From the NCBI RefSeq assembly GCF_051860505.1, contig NZ_JBHYDX010000019.1, positions 1 to 64,000 of the forward strand: a stretch of 64,000 nucleotides of DNA, written 5' to 3'. The position numbers and the translations under genes were made by a program. Under the pieces are notes generated by a model that saw only the letters and a list, made by a program, of their open reading frames with translations, was not told the DNA's origin and did not search any database. This document shows positions 58,526 to 64,000 of the stretch, piece after piece; position 1 is the first letter of the stretch; each line of letters begins with the position of its first letter. The DNA is from Pannonibacter sp051860505 (GTDB lineage Bacteria > Pseudomonadota > Alphaproteobacteria > Rhizobiales > Stappiaceae).

Positions 58526-58710
58526 GAGCGCTCGTTCAGGACCTTGCCCGGCTGCGCCGGGGGCCATGGGAAATGCTGGCAACCGTGCTCATCGCACTTG
58601 GCGTCGTCATGCTCATGCAGCCGGTTTCGCTGTGGCTTTACACCCACTCCTTCGTGGTCACGCTTGTCGGCACGGTGATGTTCATCATCGTCAGCCATTT
58701 CCCGGAGTAG
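58522..58710 (+). CDS. Small two-helix membrane protein of the transport operon
   Basis: A 62-residue protein with a basic N-terminus (MRALVQDLARLRRGPWE) and two helices (LATVLIALGVVMLMQPVSLWL; FVVTLVGTVMFIIVSHF). It starts on the ATGA overlap with permease 2 and ends four bases before the first ATPase gene, so it is coupled to the transporter. The layout of two ATPases, two permeases, a small membrane protein and a binding protein recalls the rhizobial glp glycerol importer, where GlpU has the small-protein position, but I do not see sequence similarity to GlpU. The function is unknown. Confidence 0.78.
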   Translation: MRALVQDLARLRRGPWEMLATVLIALGVVMLMQPVSLWLYTHSFVVTLVGTVMFIIVSHFPE

Positions 58711-58714
58711 GCCG

Positions 58715-59812
58715 ATGGCCCAGATCCGAATTGAAAACCTGCGCAAGGAGTTCGGCGCCTTTACCGCCGTCCGCTCCTCCAGCTTCACCATCGAGGACGG
58801 CGAATTCTTCATGCTGTTGGGTCCGTCCGGCTGCGGCAAGACCACGACCCTGCGCATGATGGCCGGTCTCGAACTGCCGACCAGCGGCCATATCTACATC
58901 GACGGCGAGGAGGTCAGCCAGAAGCGGGCGAGCCAGCGCGACATTGCCTTCGTGTTCCAGATGTTCGCGCTCTACCCGCACATGAACGTGCGCAAGAACA
59001 TCAGCTATCCGCTGGTCAGCCAGGGCATGTCCCGGGCCGATGTCCGGCGCAAGGTGGCGGAAGTGGCGAAGATCCTGCGCATCGAGGACATTCTCGAGCG
59101 CCCCGTCGGCGGCCTGTCCGGCGGCGACCGCCAGCGCGTCGCGCTGGGCCGGGCCATCGTGCGCGAGCCCAAGGCCTTCTTCATGGACGAACCGCTCGGC
59201 GCGCTGGATGCCGAGTTCCGCGAGCACATGGCCGAAGAGCTGCGCGCACTGCATGACCGGATGGGGGCAACAACCGTCTATGTCACCCATGACCAACTCG
59301 AGGCCATGCAGATGGGCGACAAGATCGTCGTCATGAACCACGGTGTCGTCGAGCAGTTCGGCGTGCCGCAGCAGATCTACGACTGGCCGGCAACGAAATT
59401 CGTGGCCGAATTCATCGGCACTCCGCCGATGAACTTCCTCGACTTCGAAGGGACCGTTCCGAACGGAGCGACACAGGTCGCGCTGGGCGAGGCCGTCTTC
59501 ACTGTCCCGGAACAACTGACGGGCGCGCAGGGAGCTCTCACTCTCGGCGTGCGTCCGGAACACGTCACCCTGTCGGATGCCGCGCCCTACCGGGCTGAGG
59601 TTCTGGCCCAGGAATATCTTGGCACAACCCAGATCATCACGCTGCGCACCGCTCATGGCCTGCTCAAGGCCCGGATTGCGTCGGATGTGCCGGTCCGGCT
59701 GGGGGAGGTGACCGGCGTCCTGTTGGATGCCCGCAAGCTCACCGTATTTGACGCGACAACCGGCCGGGCGTTGGTGTCGAAGGGCAATCAGGAGGCGCTG
59801 CGTCATGGCTGA
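58715..59812 (+). CDS. ABC transporter ATP-binding protein 1
   Basis: A 365-residue ATPase with Walker A GPSGCGKTT, signature LSGGDRQRVALGRA (D replaces the usual Q in LSGGQ), Walker B FFMDEPLGALDA and switch His in VYVTHDQLEAM. The C-terminal OB/TOBE domain (GVRPEHVTL) is that of MalK-type carbohydrate importers. It overlaps the second ATPase gene by eight bases; the two probably form a heterodimer. Confidence 0.92.
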   Translation: MAQIRIENLRKEFGAFTAVRSSSFTIEDGEFFMLLGPSGCGKTTTLRMMAGLELPTSGHIYIDGEEVSQKRASQRDIAFVFQMFALYPHMNVRKNISYPLVSQGMSRADVRRKVAEVAKILRIEDILERPVGGLSGGDRQRVALGRAIVREPKAFFMDEPLGALDAEFREHMAEELRALHDRMGATTVYVTHDQLEAMQMGDKIVVMNHGVVEQFGVPQQIYDWPATKFVAEFIGTPPMNFLDFEGTVPNGATQVALGEAVFTVPEQLTGAQGALTLGVRPEHVTLSDAAPYRAEVLAQEYLGTTQIITLRTAHGLLKARIASDVPVRLGEVTGVLLDARKLTVFDATTGRALVSKGNQEALRHG

Positions 59813-60800
59813 AGTCAGTCTTCATGGCATTTCCAGACGTTTCGGTGCCACGCTGGCTCTTGATGATGTCAGCATGACCGTGCCCGACGGTTCCTTTGTC
59901 ATCCTGCTCGGCCCCACCGGTGCCGGCAAGACGACGATCCTGCGGATGGTCGCCGGTCTCGATGCACCGGATGCGGGCGAAGTTCTGATCGGTGGCAAGT
60001 CCATGGCAGGCTTCACCCCGGCGCAGCGCAACGTTGCCATGGTGTTCCAGCAATACTCGCTCTATCCGCATCTCAACGTGCGCGAGAACCTCGCCTTTCC
60101 GCTGAAATCGCCGATGCTGCGCACGCCGCAGGCGGAGATTGACCGCAAGGTGAAGGAAGTGGCGGAAATCCTGCGCATCTCGCACAAGCTCGACAACAAG
60201 GCGACTGCCCTGTCGGGCGGCGAGATGCAGCGTGTGTCCATCGGCCGGGCCTTGGTGCGCAATCCGGCGGTCTATCTGATGGACGAGCCGCTTTCCTCGC
60301 TGGATGCCAAGCTGCGCGCCGATCTGCGTGTGGAGCTGAAGAACATCCAGGCCAACTCCGGCGCGACGCTGCTCTATGTCACCCATGACCAGATCGAGGC
60401 GATGACCATGGCCACCCATGTCGGCGTGCTCGATCAGGGTCGGCTGGTGCAGTTCGGCTCGCCGCGGCAGATCTATGAGGATCCGGTCAGCGTCTACGCG
60501 GCTAGCCGGCTTGGCCAGCCGCGCATCAACGTGCTGCCGGCCGATCTCTTCGCCGGCGCCCCGCACGGTGCCGCGTCGATTGGCCTGCGTCCCGAACACA
60601 TCGCGCAAGGGGAAGGGGAGGAGAGCTTTGTCAGCCGCGTCGAGCATCTCGGCGACCAGACCCGGCTGCATCTCACTCTGCGCAACCATGCCATTGTCAC
60701 CGTCACTGATGCCCACACGACGCTGAAGCGTGGCGATGCGGTGCGAATCCGTCCACGCAATCCGCTGTATTTCGACGCCACCGGCGCAAGACTGATCTGA
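59805..60800 (+). CDS. ABC transporter ATP-binding protein 2
   Basis: A 331-residue ATPase with Walker A GPTGAGKTT, signature LSGGEMQRVSIGRALV, Walker B VYLMDEPLSSLDA and switch VTHDQIEAM, followed by a shorter TOBE domain (GLRPEHIAQGEGEE, VRIRPRNPLYFDATGARL). It starts inside the end of the first ATPase gene (MAEVSLHGISRRF), which fixes the start. Confidence 0.92.
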   Translation: MAEVSLHGISRRFGATLALDDVSMTVPDGSFVILLGPTGAGKTTILRMVAGLDAPDAGEVLIGGKSMAGFTPAQRNVAMVFQQYSLYPHLNVRENLAFPLKSPMLRTPQAEIDRKVKEVAEILRISHKLDNKATALSGGEMQRVSIGRALVRNPAVYLMDEPLSSLDAKLRADLRVELKNIQANSGATLLYVTHDQIEAMTMATHVGVLDQGRLVQFGSPRQIYEDPVSVYAASRLGQPRINVLPADLFAGAPHGAASIGLRPEHIAQGEGEESFVSRVEHLGDQTRLHLTLRNHAIVTVTDAHTTLKRGDAVRIRPRNPLYFDATGARLI

Positions 60801-60813
60801 GGGAGGAAGCCCG

Positions 60814-62436
60814 ATGACCCATTTCATGAACAGGAAGGAAGACCTCGTCACTGAAGCGATCGACGGGGCGCTCATTGCAGCCGGGGGCACGCTGGCGCGT
60901 CTTGATGGCTATCCGCACATCCGCGTTGTCGTGCGCAGTGACTGGACCAAAACCCGCGTGGCCCTCGTCTCCGGCGGTGGCTCGGGGCATGAGCCGGCGC
61001 ATGTCGGCTTCGTCGGCAAGGGCATGCTGACAGCAGCGGTCTGCGGCGATGTCTTTGCCTCGCCGTCGGTCGATGCCGTCCTTGCTGCCATTCTGGCGGT
61101 GACCGGTCCGGCCGGCTGCCTGCTCATCGTCAAGAACTACACCGGCGACCGTCTCAACTTCGGCCTTGCCGCCGAACGTGCCCGTGCCTTTGGCCACAAG
61201 GTCGAGATGGTGGTGGTCGACGATGATGTCGCCCTGCCGGATCTGCCGCAGGCGCGTGGTGTCGCCGGAACACTGTTCGTGCACAAGATCGCCGGGGCTC
61301 TCGCCGAAGCCGGGCGCGATCTGGAAAGCATCGCGGCAACGGCCCGCCGGGTCATTGCCGCCAGCCACAGCATCGGCATGTCGCTGGACACCTGCACTGT
61401 GCCCGGCTCGCCGAAGGAACATCGCATCCCGGCCGGCAAGGTCGAGCTTGGCCTTGGCATTCACGGCGAGGCCGGGTTCGAGCAGATCGACTATGTCGAT
61501 GCGCGCCAGGCCATGGTCGCGGTCGTCGACAAGCTGCGCGGATGCATGTCGGACAAGCCGCATGTTGCCCTCCTGAACAATCTGGGCGCGGCCTCGGTGC
61601 TCGAGATGTCGGTTCTGGCGCATGAGCTGATCCGCTCCTCCATCGGCGAGCGCATCACCTGGCTGATCGGTCCGGCCGCAATGATGACCTCGCTCGACAT
61701 GCACGGGTTCTCCGTCTCGGTGCTGGAACTGGAGGAGGGCGATGCGGCCCTGCTGGCTGCACCGACGCCCGTGGCCGGCTGGCCCGGCTGCACCGAACTG
61801 CGGCCAAGCCGCATCCTGCCGCTGCCGGATGGCCTGTCGCCGATCAAGGCCATGCCTTCGCCTCATGCGGCAACACGTGCGTTCCTCTTGTCCTGCTGCG
61901 AGGTGCTGATCGGTGCTGAAGTGGCCCTCAACGCCCTCGACGCCAAGTCCGGCGATGGCGACACGGGCTCGACCCTGGCCAATGCGTCCCGCGCCTTGAT
62001 TTCGGCGCTGGATGCCCTGCCGCTGGCCGATCCGACCCAGCTCTACCGCGCCATCGGTCAGGAGCTCAGCCAGACCATGGGCGGCTCGTCCGGCGTGTTG
62101 CTGGCGATCTTCTTTGCCGCGGCCGGCGACGCCTCGTCCTCCGGCCTGTCCATACGTGAGGCGCTGAAGGCGGGGCTGGATCGGATGCAGCAGATTGGCG
62201 GTGCCATGCCCGGCGACCGGACCATGATTGACGCCTTGCAGCCGGCCCTGGAGGCGCTGGACGAGAGCCTTGCGGCGGCCGCTGCGGCGGCGCGCAAGGG
62301 GGCGAACCATACTGCCACCCTGACCCGCGCCAAGGCTGGCCGCTCGTCCTACCTTAACGCCGACCAGCTTCTCGGCCACAATGACCCGGGCGCGGAAGCG
62401 GTGGCGATTCTGTTCGAGCATCTGGCGCGGCACTGA
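60814..62436 (+). CDS. Dihydroxyacetone/erythrulose kinase, DhaK-DhaL fusion
   Basis: A 540-residue ATP-dependent kinase. The N-terminal DhaK domain (about 1-330) has VSGGGSGHEPAHVGFVGKGM and the substrate-binding histidine in LGLGIHGEAG near residue 216; the C-terminal DhaL ATP domain (about 345-540) has DAKSGDGDTGSTLANA, MGGSSGVLLAIFF and GRSSYLNADQL. Fused enzymes like this use ATP rather than PEP-phosphotransferase. Known substrates of the family are dihydroxyacetone and tetruloses such as erythrulose. As the last gene of the importer operon it probably phosphorylates the imported ketose or a ketose formed from it. Confidence 0.9.
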   Translation: MTHFMNRKEDLVTEAIDGALIAAGGTLARLDGYPHIRVVVRSDWTKTRVALVSGGGSGHEPAHVGFVGKGMLTAAVCGDVFASPSVDAVLAAILAVTGPAGCLLIVKNYTGDRLNFGLAAERARAFGHKVEMVVVDDDVALPDLPQARGVAGTLFVHKIAGALAEAGRDLESIAATARRVIAASHSIGMSLDTCTVPGSPKEHRIPAGKVELGLGIHGEAGFEQIDYVDARQAMVAVVDKLRGCMSDKPHVALLNNLGAASVLEMSVLAHELIRSSIGERITWLIGPAAMMTSLDMHGFSVSVLELEEGDAALLAAPTPVAGWPGCTELRPSRILPLPDGLSPIKAMPSPHAATRAFLLSCCEVLIGAEVALNALDAKSGDGDTGSTLANASRALISALDALPLADPTQLYRAIGQELSQTMGGSSGVLLAIFFAAAGDASSSGLSIREALKAGLDRMQQIGGAMPGDRTMIDALQPALEALDESLAAAAAAARKGANHTATLTRAKAGRSSYLNADQLLGHNDPGAEAVAILFEHLARH

Positions 62437-62440
62437 AACC

Positions 62441-62482
62441 TGCCCCCTTGGCTCCTTGCATCTGCCAGAGGCCAAGGGGGCA
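62441..62482 (+). terminator. Hairpin after the kinase gene
   Basis: TGCCCCCTTGGC (62441-62452) pairs over 12 bases with GCCAAGGGGGCA (62471-62482); the loop is 18 bases and there is no T tract. It starts 4 bases after the stop and probably marks the operon end. Confidence 0.5.
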
Positions 62483-62583
62483 GATGAAGGCTCGACAGGC
62501 GCGGCCTACCGGGGCAATGTGCGCGGCGCGGAGCCTCGGACGCTATTTCCTGCCGGGCCCGCTCCGCAAAGGACCCAGCCGAC

Positions 62584-64000
62584 GTGATTGCATTGCGCCC
62601 CATACTCTATGTGCTGGGCATTCTCTATGTGGCGCTGGCCACCGTGATGCTCGTGCCGGCGATGGTGGATGTCGCGGCCAAGAACGCGGACTGGCAGGCC
62701 TTTGTCTTTTCAGCCTTTCTCACGGGTCTGGTTGGCATGTTGCTGGCCATTGCCGTCGACGGATCGCTGAAGAAGGGCCTGTCGATGCGCCAGACCTTCC
62801 TGCTGACGGTGCTGGCCTGGATCACCATTCCCGGCTTTGGCGCATTGCCGTTCTTCTGGCTCGGCCTCGGGCCGGCCGATGCGGTGTTCGAATCGGTATC
62901 GGGCTTCACCACCACCGGCGGCACCGTGCTGACCGGGCTCGATTCGCTGCCGCCGGGCATACTCGTCTGGCGTTCGATGATGCAGTGGACCGGCGGTATC
63001 GGCGTTGCGGTCATGGGCATTTTCCTGCTGCCGTTCCTGCGCGTCGGTGGCATGCAGTTGTTCCAGAGCGAGAGCGGGGAGGGCGGCGAGAAGATCGTCG
63101 GCCGCTCGGTCGAACTGATCCGGCTTATGGTTGTGATCTACGCCGGGCTGACTGCGGCTTGTGCAACCGGATACTACCTGACCGGCATGGATGCGTTCGA
63201 CGCGATCAACCACGCCATGACCACCCTGTCGACGGGCGGCTACTCGACCTATGACGCGTCTTTCGGCGCCTTTGCAGCCGACGGGCCGGCCTGGGTCGCC
63301 ATCGGCTTCATGCTGGTTGGCGCCTTGCCGTTTGTTCTCGTCATCCAGGCGCTGCGCGGCGCGCCGCTGCAGCTCTGGCAGGATCCGCAGGTCCGGGCGA
63401 TGCTTGCGCTCATCGGCATCATCACCTTTGGCCTGACGGTGCATCTGGGCGCCACCCAGTCGCTCGGGTTCTTTGATGCGTTGCGGCTCGCGGCCTTTAC
63501 CATTGTCTCGCTGATCACCACCACCGGCTTCTATCTCACCGACTACACGCTCTGGGGCGGGGTTGTCGTGGGCATGGTGCTGCTGCTTGCCTTTGTCGGC
63601 GGTTGCACCGGGTCCACTTCGGGCGGGGTCAAGATCTTCCGTTACCTGGTGCTTCTGGCGGCGGTGCGCTCGCATCTGCGCAAGATGGTCCGCCCGAACC
63701 GGGTCACCGCCGAAACCTTCGGCAAGACCCGCCTGACGCCGGACCTCTCGTCTGCGGTCCTGGTCTATCTGGTGCTCTATACCGGCTCTGTCGCGGCCGT
63801 CTGCCTGTGTCTGGCCGCCTTCGATATTGCCTTCATCACCAGTCTGGCGGCTGCGGCCAGTGCGGTTGGCAACATCGGGGCCGCCCTTGGCCCGCTGGTC
63901 GGCCCGGACGGAACCTTTGGCGCTCTGCCGGACGGGGCCAAGTGGCTGTTGTCGGGGGCCATGCTGCTCGGGCGGCTGGAACTGATCGTGGTCCTGGTCA
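62584..64000 (+). CDS. TrkH/KtrB family potassium transporter, 3' end cut by the window
   Basis: The frame from a GTG (VIALRPILYVLGILYVALATVMLVPAM) stays open for 472 codons to the window end. Three of the four expected pore-loop filters are clear: SGFTTTGG, TLSTGGYST and SLITTTGFY, and the fourth region SAVGNIGAALG is also present. GGCTGSTSGGVKI is a TrkH hallmark. It is the membrane subunit of a Trk potassium uptake system and would work with TrkA, which is not in view. AAAGGA lies about 10 bases before the GTG. Confidence 0.88.
   Translation, partial: MIALRPILYVLGILYVALATVMLVPAMVDVAAKNADWQAFVFSAFLTGLVGMLLAIAVDGSLKKGLSMRQTFLLTVLAWITIPGFGALPFFWLGLGPADAVFESVSGFTTTGGTVLTGLDSLPPGILVWRSMMQWTGGIGVAVMGIFLLPFLRVGGMQLFQSESGEGGEKIVGRSVELIRLMVVIYAGLTAACATGYYLTGMDAFDAINHAMTTLSTGGYSTYDASFGAFAADGPAWVAIGFMLVGALPFVLVIQALRGAPLQLWQDPQVRAMLALIGIITFGLTVHLGATQSLGFFDALRLAAFTIVSLITTTGFYLTDYTLWGGVVVGMVLLLAFVGGCTGSTSGGVKIFRYLVLLAAVRSHLRKMVRPNRVTAETFGKTRLTPDLSSAVLVYLVLYTGSVAAVCLCLAAFDIAFITSLAAAASAVGNIGAALGPLVGPDGTFGALPDGAKWLLSGAMLLGRLELIVVLV

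Noticed and set aside
53794..62482. Genomic island integrated at tRNA-Leu
   Set aside because: The polyol operon lies beside the tRNA, but there is no integrase, no duplicated tRNA 3' end that I could find, and base composition looks like the rest of the window.

Overview
The window is high-GC (roughly 63-65% by eye) chromosomal DNA of an alphaproteobacterium, most likely Hyphomicrobiales (Rhizobiales). This rests on gene content and order: a purC-purS-purQ / purL-bolA-grxD cluster, the F1-ATPase zeta inhibitor (DUF1476) next to purC, a Usg protein, an orphan monothiol glutaredoxin/BolA pair, a DUF2007-methyltransferase-polyprenyl synthase-ispE-TPR block, a solitary Anbu proteasome-like protein and a fused indolepyruvate oxidoreductase. 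Stappiaceae-like genera are a guess from overall flavour only. Almost everything is housekeeping; no prophage, transposase, integrase or CRISPR array was found.

Layout. 0-11 kb: monomeric isocitrate dehydrogenase, an HdeD membrane protein, a secreted six-repeat beta-propeller protein, then trmJ-murI and rpsD with clear terminators, Anbu, a solute-binding protein and ttcA. 10.5-23.8 kb: purine synthesis on the minus strand (purL-bolA-grxD; purC, purS, a 35-codon membrane smORF, purQ, DUF2164; purB), interrupted by a cytoplasmic CZB chemoreceptor, an agmatinase-like ureohydrolase, the zeta subunit and an HpcH/HpaI aldolase. 23.8-35.7 kb: amino-acid catabolism (DadA-like oxidase, AsnC regulator divergent from indolepyruvate oxidoreductase), a P1 peptidase, flavin reductase, LivK-like binding protein, an L,D-transpeptidase, a CidAB/LrgAB pair, and a decayed BrnT-BrnA toxin-antitoxin locus. 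35.7-45 kb: MoxR-VWA pair, a small cytochrome c, Usg, an orphan NHLP-type (RiPP-like) precursor gene with its own ribosome binding site and terminator, TrmN6-like methyltransferase, polyprenyl diphosphate synthase, ispE and a TPR protein. 45-53.8 kb: ppdK, meaB, a CueR-like regulator, a CHASE4-GGDEF-EAL protein, radC, map and tRNA-Leu(UAA). 53.9-62.4 kb: a LacI-controlled operon for uptake of a polyol or ketose (binding protein, two permeases, a 62-residue membrane protein, two ATPases) ending in a DhaK-DhaL fusion kinase. The window ends inside a TrkH-type potassium transporter.

Five intergenic regions carry copies of one dispersed inverted-repeat element with arms of the type CCCTCCCC..GGGGAGGGG. 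In three copies part of an arm is replaced by long pure C or G tracts, which may be assembly error or real homopolymer expansion. The observations most worth following up are the orphan NHLP precursor, the polyol operon with its extra small membrane protein and perfect operator palindrome, the regular C-X9-C propeller, the purine-operon smORF and the brnT remnant.
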